NCBI GenBank assembly: GCA_002794735.1
Contig: NBAZ01000011.1
Span: forward strand, 806,001-870,000
Reading direction: 5' to 3'
Length of the DNA stretch: 64,000 nucleotides
Origin: Pyrrhoderma lamaoense
Lineage: Eukaryota > Basidiomycota > Agaricomycetes > Hymenochaetales > Hymenochaetaceae
The position numbers and the translations under genes are program-made. The notes under the pieces were generated by a model, which did no database searches, was not told the DNA's origin, and worked only from the letters and a program-made list of their open reading frames with translations. Below, piece by piece: positions 35,777 through 48,007 of this stretch (position 1 is the first letter of the stretch; each line of letters opens with the position of its first letter).

Positions 35777-36705
35777 ATGGATGTCATCCTGAACCGTCGC
35801 GAGCCCTCAGAATGGGCCCTTTTCCTTACCTCTCCAACCCTCTTCCTTTCGAAAACAATCTATCACTTTACTCAGTCCTTCGTAAAGAAGGAAGAATTGA
35901 TCAATAGAATTCGCATTGTCTGTATTTCGGACACACACAATACACATGAACTCATGCAACCCTTACCTGATGGCGATATTCTCATACATGCAGGTGATTT
36001 AACACAATCCGGAACCTTTGAGGAGCTGAACAACGCGTTGAAATGGTTGGACTCACATCCTCACGCTTACAAATTTTTTATAGCAGGGAATCATGACAAA
36101 GCTCTCGCCGACCCTGTTGTCGTTGCCCGTATGCGCGAAACTTATCCAAATCTATTCTATTTATATGATAGTACAATAACAGTGTCAGTAAACTCGCGTA
36201 CTATTATCATATACGGAAGTCCATATACCCCGCAACACGGATCTTGGACCTTTCAGTATCCTCGAATACGTTCTACAGAAGCTGGAATCTCATCTCAATG
36301 GTCACAAATACCTCTTCAGACTGACATTCTCATCACACATGGGCCACCTTCATATCATCTTGACAATGGCGATTCTGGGTGTCCTGCTCTCCTGCGGGCA
36401 TTATGGAGGATACGTCCAAAATTACACGTTTTTGGGCACATTCACGCCGCTCGAGGGTTGAAAATATATTTTGGACGAAACATCAGAAGTCCTATGAAAG
36501 TTGTTGTGAAGAAAAAGGTGGTTTCAGAAATTTGCTTGTTCTTCTTGTGCACATTGTTGGCTTCTTTATAAGGAGTAGACAAGTCGGTCATGGAGGGTCA
36601 ACTTTAGTAAATGCGGCCATCGTCGGTGGATACCGTGATGAGATAAGACGGGCGCAGTTGTTGTCGATATCTAAGTTCCCTGTCTGTTTGTTTTTGACTA
36701 GTTGA
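35777..36705 (+). CDS. Calcineurin-like metallophosphoesterase, MPPED1/2-type
   Basis: All metal-binding blocks of the metallophosphoesterase fold are present: SDTHN, GDLTQSG, GNHDKAL, THGPPSYHLD and FGHIHAARG. The MPPED-type ending follows (GHGGSTLVNAAIVGG), close to the FVNAA tail of the animal proteins. Between GHIH and that ending the frame shifts once, near 36,466-36,475. Adding one base joins RGLK to IFWTKHQKSYESCCEE and gives a full-length protein. An N-terminal hydrophobic stretch (FLTSPTLFLSKTIYHF) and another near the C-terminus (LLVLLVHIVGFFI) may be membrane anchors. Likely a cyclic-nucleotide or general phosphodiesterase; the substrate is unknown. Single long exon. Confidence 0.85.
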
Positions 36706-36979
36706 TAAAGATAAATTCTAGAAAGCATGACAAGCACGTAAGCCGAATTAGATCGTTGTTTATCTAGTGACAAAGATGTGACTATTCGCGTAAAAGGCAT
36801 ATGCTTTAATTTTAATTTGTCCGCTGGGGTAAGTACTAGTGCGTGACCGATAGCCGCGGATTGATCGGCGAATATCCATTTATTCTCTCGTGGAAAGTGC
36901 TGAGTAGTCCAGTAGCCCGCAACTAGCTTAAGAATGATCTAAACGCTGAGCACTCCTCAAGCACTCCCTCTTGTCCGTC

Positions 36980-39900
36980 ATGCACCGCTCTGATCGTAGC
37001 TCATGGCGGTTCTTCAAGTCTTTGCTCGTTTTATCGCCCTTGATAATCGGTATACCTACTCTTACAATATGGAATCACTATAGTACGTACTTTTTGATCA
37101 TTCTTTATTTACGGGGTACTTATCTTTCTGCACAATATAGCCCTCCCCGAACCAGTGGTAGATATGTGCTTATCTCTTTCTATCAGATATATACACTAGT
37201 CATGTACTGAGTGCATATTCATAGTTATAATACTGTATCAGACAACCCGCAATTATCTGAGCGCGCCATACTCGACCATGCAAAATATCTCTCCGAGGAT
37301 ATAGGATTTCGTACTGTTGGCACGAGGGAGCACGCACTTGCAGATGCATGGATGACAAAGAAGGCTGAAGAAATTCGAGCCTTATGCGAAGAAGTCGTCC
37401 GAAAAGAACCGGGTCGCAAGTTGCAATGTGAAGTCGAACGTCAGGTCGGTAGTGGTAGCCATAGGTAAGTGTTAAATGAGAAACTCTAGCGTGATACAAA
37501 AGCTCAGTACAGATTTCCACATTCTCAGATTTGATATTTTATCTGCGCGGCTGTACAAGACGTATGTGAACTTGGCGAATACTGTAATACGGATTTCAGA
37601 TGGTACTCCAGAAGGAAAGGAGCATGCTGTTCTTATCAATTCTCACCTTGACTCTACATTACCAAGTCCTGGGGCTGCAGATGATGCTTTAGCCGTAGGA
37701 ACGATGATCGAAGTGGCCCGTACTCTTGCTTTAACTCGCGGTTGGACTCCGGAACACTCCATCATCCTTCTTTTCAATCACGCGGAAGAGTCATTACAAG
37801 ACGCATCTCATTTATTTGGTACTACACATCCATGGAGACACTCAGTGCGCGCCGTATTAAATCTTGAGGCTGCTGGTACTAGAGGGAAGACTCTTTTGTT
37901 CCAAGCAACAAGCGAACAGATGATCGATGCTTATTCGCAAGTTCCTCGTCCGTTGGGTACAATCGTTGCAAATGATGTGTTCAGTTCTGGCATCATTATG
38001 AGTGACACTGATTTTAGACAATTTGAGCTCTACATGAATGTCACAGGTCTCGATATGGCGGTTGTTGGGCATTCATACTTTTACCACACTCGCAAAGATT
38101 TGGTCAGTAACATCGAACCAGGTGTTGCCCAACATATGGGGGATAACACATTGGCTTTGGCACGTTTTCTATCTTCTGAGAACTCTCCTTTGCCAACCCT
38201 AACAACGGGATACTCTAAACCCACAACCGTGTTCTTCTCATTCCTTGGAGTATACTTCATTCGTTACAGCTTTGCAACGGCAAATGCTTTGCACTTTGTC
38301 CTTTTAGTGGCTAGTATGACCTTGATCTCCCTTACTTCACCAGATCGCACCATCATCGTAAAGAAAGACAAACAAGTGGTTAAAACCTCGCAAGATGGAT
38401 TTGTCTCGGTCTCTGAGTCGGAGGAACGTCTTGTACAGGGCTCAAATCCATGGTCCGAGGTTGCGAAAGGGGTTTTGTAATTATTCTAGGTTTTGTGTCT
38501 GCATTGATTAGTGTGAATGCCGTTGCTCTCATAATGGTGCATGCTCTTAATAGCTCATTAAGCTGGTTCAGATATGAGCCTAGCTGCCTTTTCTTTACGG
38601 ACCTCCAGCTCTATTAGGTGCACTGATTACTCATACTGCAATCCAGTCTTCCCTACAAGTCTCCGAAAGATCACTACTTCAGGCAGTCCTTCTATTAGAT
38701 TCACTATTTGCGGTCATTTTACAACTAGCGGGGATCGGTTCTGCCTTGCTGTTCTTTGCTGCGGGGGTTTCTATGTTCATGGGCCTGGCATTAGATGCCA
38801 TTATTGTAGGGGGTCGTCCTTCTCTTATTGCGTACGCACTCGGACAGTTCATACCATTCCTGTATGGTACAGAGACTTTTATAATTGTTTCTGATATATT
38901 TGTTCCCCTTGTGAGTTTATCACTTCCATCATCTGAAGTGATTGTGACTTTAAATACTCATGGGTGAATCTGTGCTTATGTCCGTAGACGGGTCGTATGG
39001 GAGGAGAAGCACCAGCAGAGCATATCATAGCCACTATTGTTGTGCTTACGGGAACCTACTTACTACCCTAGTACTTCCATTTTTTCAACGCTTTGGGAGA
39101 CCTTTCCTTCTCCGCTCGCTAGCTTTCCTCACATTGTTCTCGGGTGCAATGATCCTTCTGTTTACGCAACGTTCACCTTTTGATTCAACGCACCCAAGAC
39201 GAGTCTATATCCTTCATTCCGAAAACGTATGCTTTAGTCATTTGCTATTTGATCTTTTTTGACTCATATCTGACTCATAATCACAAATAGATAACCTCAC
39301 ATGAAGTATCCTTGGGCATTTCAACGGCTGACATGGCGCCGCACTTTGATGTTATTGCGAGTGATGTCGCCGCATTCGTAACGAAGAATGCGTCCGTATC
39401 TGTAAAAAGTGTCGAAATGAGTGAATACAACAATGACTGGGACGTTACATATCCGTTTTCGACCGTATGTTTACCTATAACACAATTGCATACGAAGGAG
39501 ACATGGAACGCTGAGTAATTAACTATTGTTAGGTAATGAAACCGTATAAGGTCCCACTCGGATATTATACTTCGGAATTCGCAGACGGCCGCTTCACTGT
39601 AAACGCTATCAATGATATAATAGACACGGATTCTGCAACACGAAGCCTAACTCTTGAAATACGTCATCCAGGACTTATTTGGACAAGTAGGTTTTCTCGT
39701 TTTATAGCATCCGAGTGTATAAAAATCACTAATACACACTCCTTTCCAATAGCTATTGCGTTTGACGCCCATGTCCTTTCCTGGAGTCTGGATAAGCACC
39801 CATTACCATACCATGCCCGACATATCGTGAAGGAAGCATCCTTCTATGGTGAAGACACTTGGAAGCTAGACTTGGTTATAAGCATTGCCGATAGTGAACA

Positions 39901-40045
39901 ATCTAAGCTTCGCGTTAACTTTGTAGGGCTCAGAGAGACTGCCATGTGGCCAGGAAAAGCTGCAGAAAAGCATCTCGGGGCCGCCCTATGGAGATCTTTG
40001 AAGAGCTTGATACTTACCTCGCTGAAAAATACGATGATTCTGTAG
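36980..40045 (+). CDS. ERMP1-like M28 metallopeptidase with membrane domain
   Basis: Starts MHRSDRSSWRFFKS with an N-terminal membrane anchor (LLVLSPLIIGIPTLTIW). The M28 peptidase domain follows, with zinc-site blocks NSHLDST, PGAADDALAV, LFNHAEES, a later Asp (MSDTDF) and FYHTRKD. Multiple hydrophobic helices (FAVILQLAGIGSALLFFAAG, IATIVVLTGTYLL and others) lead into a lumenal C-terminal domain (HSENITSHEVSLGISTADM). This order matches endoplasmic-reticulum metallopeptidase 1 and the related fungal vacuolar membrane proteases. The usual family motif FNGAEE reads FNHAEE here. Two bases seem missing, at about 38,467-38,476 and 38,590-38,602, both in the membrane part. Several introns, including about 38,911-38,986. 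Confidence 0.87.
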
Positions 40046-40247
40046 ATGTGACCTTACTTGGATGTGTAGGGGGAATTGTAGAATTATAGAAGCAATCAAC
40101 CAAACAATTGTGTGTGTAGAATACAACAAATACAAATACAAAGCACTCAAGATGTGTATACTATATAATTGCATACTTGTTTTTGTACTAATCCTTATTT
40201 CAAATAAGGGTTTCCTGCATAACAGATTCCCTTGAAAAAACTGAAAG

Positions 40248-43092
40248 TTATAGAGTGGTCTTTGAGGTAGGGCTTAATGCCTGGATCTCGAAATCTGCTT
40301 TGACAAAATCTGCAGCACGTTCTGCAACTGCAATAACGGGAGCAGACTGAATAAAAAAATACTTAGATAAAAGACCTTGATTTGTAGAGAAAGAAATTAC
40401 TGACCGTATGACCAGAGGTAATAGTTGGGAAGACTGAGGCATCTGCAATCCTCACATTTTCAAGTCCATGTACACGTAACCGCGCATCCACAACACCCCC
40501 ATCTTCCAACTTGGCCATCCTTGCTGTACAAGCTGGGTGATACAACGTCTCAAGTCTTTCTTTAACGATATTCTCTATAGCGGGGATATCATCTTCTTGC
40601 CTTGTGTGGTCAAATGACGATATCTCTTCTCCTTTCTTATCCAGGAGGGTTTGAATGTGACTCGTTCGAGAGATACGTAGAGATAGCTGAACTCCTTTCA
40701 CAAGAGCCGCCATATCGTGAGAGGTAGAGAGATACCTAGGAGGAGAAAGGGATCAGAATCGTGATGATTTCGAAATTAGCGCACTAAAGCTCATACTTAG
40801 GGTCGATAAGTGGCTTGTCGAATGGATCTGCAGAGTTGAGTTTAATAGTGCCTAGACTGGTAGGTCTGATAGATAGAAGGTAAACCTCTTGTATGGAAAT
40901 TATATGAACTGTCTGTGACTCGCCTTAGTAGAATAGAAAATATCGTGCCCAGTTCACCCAACGGGTTCAGAGGATGCCGAACGTTGTGATCTCTCCAAGA
41001 GAAGGGTCCTGCAACAAGTTCAACATCAGGCGAATCAGCTCCTGAAGTAGAGTCTTCAATTGCTTCTGAAGGCTTTTCCGAGGAGAAAAGTTTAGAATCG
41101 TCTGTGCGTATGAAAGCGCCTACTTCTCCAACCTATAGTGATGGGATCAGAGGATCAGTGTCTAAAATTAGTATAACACATACGTTACTTGTGACTGGTC
41201 CGGTACCGAAAGCAAGCCATTGAAGAAGCCTTGGGAAGGCCTTCAATTTCTCAATAAACGTTCGTGGTTCCAAGTACATGAGCGATTCGCCGCGTTTCAA
41301 GAGAAAATCTAAATTGACTGTAGGATGATCCATAAGATGCTTTCCTACTCCAGGTAGAACATGTATTACAGGGATCGATTTTTCGGTCAAATGGTCCGCT
41401 GGCCCTATACCTGATAGCATTAATATCTAGGTTCCGGTTAAGTACCGTCTTTCTTATTATCCAAGATAACGGATGCCTACTTGTGGTGTGAGAACAGCAC
41501 CCGCTCTATTTCCATAGCCAGTGGTAAGTATTTTGAGTGTTAACGTAGCTTAGAAAAGCTACACCCATTGGTTGTCAACAACTCACGAGACAATAACCTC
41601 TGTTCTAATCGGAACTTTATAGCTTCGTGCACCTTTTTCTTGGGTAAACTCGACGGCAATAGCTCGCTTTCTACCAGCACCAGTGCCAAAGTGTATCTTT
41701 GTAACAAAGGAATGTGTTGCGATTGTTAGGTTTTCCCGTTTCAAAACATCTGGTGTAAGATACGCAGTCTCAGTGGAAACACGCCTGCCCCGTTTATCGA
41801 TGTAAGTCACTGAATATCCACGAGAGAATGGTATATTAGAATGGAACTATATGTGTAATGTAAGGTTATAACCAATACATACTTAGCTATTTTTTAAAAA
41901 GTCAAATGATATTCTGAATACAAAGCCTTTTATTTCATACCTTCGCAGCACCAAGAGTCCCAGATTTAGTGTTGAGATCATCAGCATGAGGAATACCGAC
42001 TTCTTCGCAGGCTTGCAACCACTTTCTAGAATAATTAGAACAATATCCGAAAAACCCCACTATTATAATGTATTAGTCAAACTATTAAAATACAGAACCG
42101 TTCTTGTCTAGCAAGTCCAAGATGACTTAGACAATACCTTGAACAGGTCCGATGTTGCCTCGGAGCGACGCGTCGACTTTAGGGTAAAGTTTGTGTGGGG
42201 AAAATTTTTCGAATTTCAGGAAGTATCTTTCATATGATAATTGTTATTTCCAACCCGATCGGTCAGTATAAATAAGTGGATAAATCATGAGACTTCAATT
42301 ACATACTTTTGAAGCCGATCATATCCCCACTCTTCCGCACCTTCCAATCCACTCTTAGCCCATTCATCATAGTCGCTTGGGGACCCTATGTGGAAACTTG
42401 GGTAAAATTATTACTTGAGTAAGCCGTAGAAATAAAACCCCCGAAACACACATTTGTGCATTAATAGAGGAACCTAATTAGCGACTTTTGAGTACCATTT
42501 TTATGAAGGTTAGAGATCAAGAAGCTTACAGCCTCCAAGCATCTTTCCTAACCGAGACATCGCAACATTTTGGAGGATCCTCAGTATTTCGTTGTCATGA
42601 GTAACGCATCGGACTTTAACCCACCTCTAGGCCAAAACCGCTTTCGACCGTCGGCATTTTTCTGCTCAGCAGTATGGAAACTATAATCATACTTCGAACG
42701 GAAGATCGAGAAAAGGCGGCAGGAGCACGACTATCAAGCAGGCGTTTCCCACTGTTAGATAGTTGTCAGCTTCATGCTTGCCTCTTGAGAGTGTTTTCGA
42801 TAAAGTGACACCACAGTCGCCGTCACTGACCTTCCTCCTGCCTCGAGTAGCAATACTTTGATTTCTGGATTTTCAGAGATTCTGGATGCAAGGACACATC
42901 CAGCGGTTCCTGTATAGTGACGTTGAGAATTCTTATGGACAACGATGAGAAAGCTGATATCGCACCCCCTCCAATAATCACAACATCAAATTCAGGTAAC
43001 ATGTTGATAGACCCGCCCTCTTTTGTAGCTGTTTTCTTAGCGACCCCCTTCACGTTATCTATAATACCATGCTGCTTAAAGGAGGGCGTCAT
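40248..43092 (-). CDS. GMC oxidoreductase 2 (alcohol oxidase-like, FAD)
   Basis: The start at 43,092 (MTPSFKQHG) precedes FDVVIIGGG, joined by an intron to TAGCVLASRISENPEIKVLLLEAGG. Further blocks across many short exons are YDYSFHTAEQ, GRKRFWPRG, KMLGGCSSINAQM, GSPSDYDEWAKSGLEG, RRVSTETAYLTP, MLSGIGPADHL, LPGVGKHLMDHPTV, YHPACTARMAKLEDGGVVD, RIADASVFPTITSGHT and APVIAVAERAADFV, ending at 40,248. This is a full set of GMC landmarks. One base appears missing near 42,688-42,706, between FSR and SKYDYSF. It resembles fungal aryl-alcohol or choline-dehydrogenase-like oxidases and is clearly diverged from the copy at 31-33 kb. No signal peptide. Confidence 0.86.
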
Positions 43093-43501
43093 GGAGAAAG
43101 ATAAAGCAAAGAATCTAGTAAGGAGAGGGTGAGTATGATAGACCAGATGAAGGTACTAATTACTTGATGGAGGTAGGACCTTTATATATACTCTTACCCA
43201 TAAATGATAATTTCTAAGAATATCCAAGCTAAGAGAATTTTAGATCTAAATAATTCGGAGAGACGAGGAGAGATAGTTACTAAAAGCGATCGGCTATGTT
43301 CTTAATCAGTACTAGCCTGGGGACCTTACAAGTCACACGGCTCATAATAGAATTAAACTTCAAAATTTTATACGTTGATCTAGTATCAACTACTACTTAC
43401 GTGTTCTGGTATCGAATAATTGTACACCTAATTAAATTAATCAACTCAATTCTACTCTTCCGAGCTTAAGATCGAATTACGATATTCCTACTAACTAATG
43501 A
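43093..43501. other. Short intergenic region
   Basis: Between the GMC gene start and the coronin stop. AT-rich, with no gene seen. Confidence 0.45.
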
Positions 43502-45238
43502 TTAAGATAGTATAGCTTTCGCTTTCTGTGCGTTTGCCTTGAGGCCTTCGACTTGCAGTTCAAGATTGCGAATCTGAGCTCGTGCATCACGAAGCTCTGC
43601 CTGTAATCGTGAATTTTCATCCTTAAGATCCTGAGAATTTCAAGTTAATCCTTTTTAGGTGATGAGACAGAAACTACCGTTTCCTTACAGAATCATTATC
43701 ACTTGAAACGGAAGGCGCTTCCTCCGATTCTAGAATTTTGGGCTCTTCTACTTTCTTGATGGGTTCCGGTGCTGGCGCACTCGATGTCCTTGAGATTGCG
43801 GGGCCGGAGTTGGTATACTCGACGCGCTTGTAGTTTTAGATATCGCTGGGGCAGGGGCAGAGATAGGAGTGTAAGGTGTTTCCGAAGCAGAGATGGCACC
43901 GGATTCGAGCGAAACAAGCTTCGGTGGAGCTGTCTTCCCAGAGAAAAATTCTCCAGCCGTCATTGCAGGTTCTGCTGAGAGTGCTGGTGGATAAATGTCC
44001 GACTGGAAAGAGTCGGATTTACGTGGTACGACAAACGCAATTGGCTCGATTATGCTCCCCGTTACTTTGTATGCTCGGGCAATTTCACATTCAGAAACAT
44101 TCAAAGCTCGTCTTGGGAGGAAACACATGCCTCGCTGTGGCTGATTAGATTGGAACTCAGAGAGGGGATGTAGAGCGTCATGTTCATACTCATAGTAGCG
44201 AATATTACCGTCCCCTTTCCGGCAACAAACAAAATATTGTTGTCACTGTAGAAGGGCATAAGTACTCCGCTTGACTGGTCAACTGTAATCATTTTAACAT
44301 TCTTGAGACCACTTGTGTCCCAAAGTCCAATCTGACGATCACTCATTTTGCTGAATCCAGTCGTTGCGATTCGGTCTTGGTTTCCCATCCAAACAACACG
44401 CGCCCCTTTGATTCCTCCATGCCCGTCCGTCATGCGGACTGCATCTCCACCTGCTCGGACATCAAATACACGTAATTTTCGGTCACGCGAGGTAGTTGCA
44501 ATAAGGTTGCCAGAAAAGTCGAACGCAAAGCTTTGTATAGCGTCATTATGTCCACCAAGAATCCTCTGGGGCTCCTCAGGAGAACCGATATCCCATAGCT
44601 TCACAACATGGTCCCCGGTCGCACCAGCAACGACGTGTTTCGCAGTCGGATGGAAGAGGACTTGTCCAACCCTCCGGTTTGAGGCGCCTATCCGTAAAAC
44701 AGGATCAAAGTCTTGAGGCACCCACTTATCAGCCCCCAACCTTCAAATACGCTGTCTTCGACTTTCCATAAAAGAATCTGTCCGTCATCTCCTGCAGAAC
44801 AGACTAGTGCATCATCGTGCGGTGACCAGTCTGTATCTAGTACTGGTGCCGTATGCCCACGAGCGAGAGGAATGACATCAGGGAGTTTTGAGGGCAGTCC
44901 ATGAGGTTCAAATGGAGATGGAAGGGGTAGAATGGCAAAGCACCACCTCCGGATGCGTTCCAGTTAACACTAAGGTATCGCTGAAATAGAGATCGGTATT
45001 AATATATACACTGAGGGACGAAAGCTATGCTTACACCAGAAGCAGAAAGAAGGTTAGTATCCCAGGCACTATTAGTTAGTTTTACATTGTCAATGCATAG
45101 TTCTTTCTTCGCCCCTTGTCCATAGACATGACTGCGTAAAAGTGCATATTGATTGCATATTAATCGACATATATTCTCCTATTATAGGAGTCGGAGAGAA
45201 GCTTACCGGTACTTTGAGGCACGAACAAAGCGCGACAT
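43502..45238 (-). CDS. crn1: Coronin, actin-binding WD40 protein
   Basis: Begins with the family hallmark MSRFVRASKYRHVYGQ (an intron splits the Arg codon). WD40 repeats follow (LARGHTAPVLDTDWSPHD, GDDGQILLWK, VGQVLFHPTAKHVVAG, HNDAIQSFAFDFSGN, RKLRVFDVRAG, RQIGLWDT), then GDGNIRYYEYEHD and the conserved QRGMCFLPRRALNV. A Pro/Ala/Ser-rich linker and a C-terminal coiled coil (LKDENSRLQAELRDARAQIR) end in AQKAKAILS. Coronin binds actin filaments and regulates Arp2/3. Four single bases appear missing (about 44,932-44,942, 44,732-44,738, 44,209-44,215 and 43,799-43,805), all in or beside G/C runs. The protein is otherwise complete and the identification is very secure. Confidence 0.93.
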
Positions 45239-46083
45239 TCTCTATGAATATAGATAATATTCCAGTAAATAGCAATTGAGAATGACAGCGATGGCGAGAG
45301 CTTTTTGAGCTCGACGCGTTGCCAACCGTCGGTACGCGTTGACGGTTGAGGGCTCGTATCTCCATATAAAGAATATAATTCTCACAGCAACTTAATATCT
45401 ACATGGCATGATGTTAATCTTTATCTATCTATCATGAACAAGAACCTAAACACATCAACTCTAACTTTGAATTATCGAATTAGAAATCAATTTCTAGATA
45501 ATCTTTCATTATGTACGGGCATATCCTCAAGCATCTGGGTCATCACTTCATAAATCAATGTTACTTATTTATGTAGATGAGCAAACTAAGTTTGCGTTCT
45601 GCTTTATGCTACCAACATGTACGTCAGGATTACGCTATCCACGCGAATGTCGCTGCGGGTCTTAATTTATATAGCCATCTGGTTCGAGACGTAATGCACA
45701 TTCTGTTTAGAAAAGACTCGAATCTAAACTGTCAAATAAGGCGTTTGATAAGCTTTTAACATTTTGAGAATAAATAAAAGTATACTTTGTTCTATCTGAA
45801 TAAATGACAGATATTTTGGGTTAGTGATGTAGCTTTAAGGAGCTCTAGATAATATGCGAGTGCAACCAGATAGAAGTATAGCAAAGAGCTCGACCTCATA
45901 TAATATATTGTTATAACAGGATGATTATAACGGAATACTTCTAGATATGTCTTAGTATAGCTTTGCTGCTTGATTGCAGGTTGAAAATTCCAATCGCAAA
46001 CTCTAGTTCTATGAAGAAATCAACGGATATATAATACCAAGAGAATGTGAAGATATGGACAAGCACTGTTAAAAAAAGTAACA
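45239..46083. other. Intergenic region
   Basis: Carries the coronin promoter at its left side. No gene is seen. Confidence 0.45.
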
Positions 46084-46296
46084 ATGCCTCTTTATGAAGG
46101 GAAAGGTGATGAAGGTGACGGACATATCAGAGTGCTAAGAAAGTTAGAAGATCAGATGCCACCAGAGCCCAAGAAGTCTAATCTTGAGAAACTTAAAGAG
46201 ACAGCTGGTGTCATGTTCACAGCTCGAGGAAACGCGACGAGAGCAGCACGACAAAGCTCGGCGCCGAAGAAGAAGATAAAGAAAAGCGATGTGTAG
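46084..46296 (+). CDS. Small lysine-rich hypothetical protein
   Basis: A 70-residue uninterrupted frame, MPLYEGKGDEGDGHIRVL... with an acidic, Gly-rich start, SNLEKLKETAG in the middle and a basic tail (PKKKIKKSDV). It is isolated between two non-coding stretches. The composition recalls the small basic proteins in the inverted repeat to the right (KK/AA/SS-rich), but I cannot align them convincingly. It could be chance; the charged, repeat-free composition favours a real small gene only weakly. Confidence 0.4.
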   Translation: MPLYEGKGDEGDGHIRVLRKLEDQMPPEPKKSNLEKLKETAGVMFTARGNATRAARQSSAPKKKIKKSDV

Positions 46297-47066
46297 ATAG
46301 ATCTACTGAGGAACATGTAAAAAGAGTTTATAATGTTATGCACCTTTTTGTTACAATTGATATTTCTCATCTACACACATGTTGGGGTAACATATCTCGC
46401 AGACCTAAATACGTTGTAAATCCCCTACTCTCGAGTTAGCATTACTTCCTTTTCTTTCATACTAAAGTAGTTCCATCGAATGTACATAAGACTTTCCTAC
46501 AATTGCTACTTACATGTTGGAATCTAAAAGCAAGATTGTATGTCTACTTAAGTCACCAGAGTTACAATAAGCTATACAAAAAGCACGAGCGGGGTATTTA
46601 CTTTCGATAAAGGGATGGATAGTATTTTCATAACAAGTGAACTGTTCTAAATCCGCCTTACTATTAAATTTAGCAGTCTATAGATCGACGAGGCACATAT
46701 TCTTTTAAAGTAGTAGACATGAGAAGCAATATATTAGATATCTCAACGCTTGGCGTAATGTTATCCTTTGCTGAGTCTAAGACAGCTAAAAGTCGTTTGC
46801 AGGATCTTATCAATCAAATTTTGGCTTTATATCATACTTGGTAGTATGTCCCTAACCTTCATCCAGGGTTCTATAGTGAGCAACGCAAAGTGACCAGTAT
46901 CACTTTGTAGTATACACATTACATCCATACCAGCATTACGCAAGCAGTCTAAGGACGCATTACGGCCAGCATAATTGGTCCTAAATATAGATATATACAT
47001 TTGTCAAAAAAGTGTTAACTTGCATATGTTACGAAAACAGAAATCATTAAAAGAATCTAACAAAGG
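46297..47066. other. Intergenic region
   Basis: AT-rich; no gene or repeat recognised before the inverted-repeat arm begins. Confidence 0.45.
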
Positions 47067-47209
47067 TCACAAAGCTCGCCCAGAGTGAAAGTAGATTCGT
47101 AACAAAGTTCAGGTCTAGAATGTCATAAGTATTACTTCGCACACTCTTTTTCTGTCTTATTAAAAGTACATGTTACGTTAGACAGTCTAACAGTGCATCT
47201 CGGAAAACA

Positions 47210-47217
47210 TATAAAAG
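47210..47217 (+). promoter_or_regulatory. TATA box of small basic protein gene (left arm)
   Basis: TATAAAAG about 55-60 bases upstream of the ATG at 47,272. Confidence 0.5.
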
Positions 47218-47271
47218 GACTGTGTTGTGAGCAGAGGAAAGCATCAACACAACACATCTCACATCACAAAC

Positions 47272-47524
47272 ATGCCCAAAATCGATAAAGAACTCGACAA
47301 TAAACAAGTCAAGGTCACATAAAGAAGCTCGGAAAAATAGAAGCACAGCCCCGAAGCAAGTAGGCGTTGTTGAGAGTCTAAAGAAAACTGCAGCAAGTGC
47401 AGTAAGTTCAGTTGGCTCAGCTGCGACAAGTGCGGCAAGTTCAATTAACTCAGCTGTGGACGATAAAGTAAGAAAGACAAAGATTGGGGGAAAGAAAGAG
47501 CGAAGAAATGACAGTATAGTCTAA
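47272..47524 (+). CDS. Small Lys/Ala/Ser-rich protein, left-arm copy
   Basis: Not recognised. The ATG follows a TATA box and heads MPKIDKELDNKQVK. After two apparently missing bases (near 47,316 and 47,336) the frame runs through RSTAPKQVGVVESLKKTAA, SAVSSVGSAATSAASSINSA and VDDKVRKTK to TAA 47,522-47,524. The mirror copy at 48,290-48,489 preserves the same order of features (MPAIDKA, NKQVKQHFKKS, ATKAINSVLDAAVRKTS). This argues that the frame was under selection when the duplication arose. Basic, low complexity, about 85 residues, with no signal peptide. Could be a nuclear or nucleic-acid-binding peptide; that is a guess from charge only. Confidence 0.5.
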
Positions 47525-48007
47525 ATGTAGTAACACTCACAGACCTATGTCTTAATCAGTCATAAATATATCGGATAGTTTCGCTTATGACAAGATTTGG
47601 ATGAAAATAAAGTTGAGAGCATGAAGTACATTGAGATTCATATGTAGTCTATGATTGAGATACGCTGAAGTGACGACTTCCCTATGTGATAAGATGCAAC
47701 TCAGCAACATAGATGACACAGTCAAGTACTTTTATGAATCAACGACGTATTGATTTGAATGTGGAGACCATATTCATCATGTTTATCATTGCTATGTAGC
47801 GAGTTTTATATATGATTGAGGTAACAAAAGGGACCGTAACAGTGAATTGTGATCTCGATACTCAATAAGTGCATGTGTCGAAGGTGGTGGTTATTTCTTT
47901 ATTATTATTTTGTGTGTATAACGAACCAGTAGCCGCATCAGTATTCGGAAAAGAACCGACTCTGAAATCGATCCTGCAGTGAGCTGGCTCGGTGGCTGGA
48001 TAGAAAT

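Larger units (their letters stand above)
47067..47790 (+). repeat. Left arm of large imperfect inverted repeat
   Basis: This arm aligns with the reverse complement of 48,008-48,678. Shared blocks include CAAAGCTCGCCC at the outer end, CATGTTACGTT, TTGTGAGCAGAGGAAA, ATAAACAAGT, AATTAACTCAG, GTAAGAAAGACA, GACTTCCCTATGTGATAAG and GTGGAGACCATAT at the inner end. The arms differ by substitutions and small indels. The spacer is about 217 bases. Confidence 0.85.
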
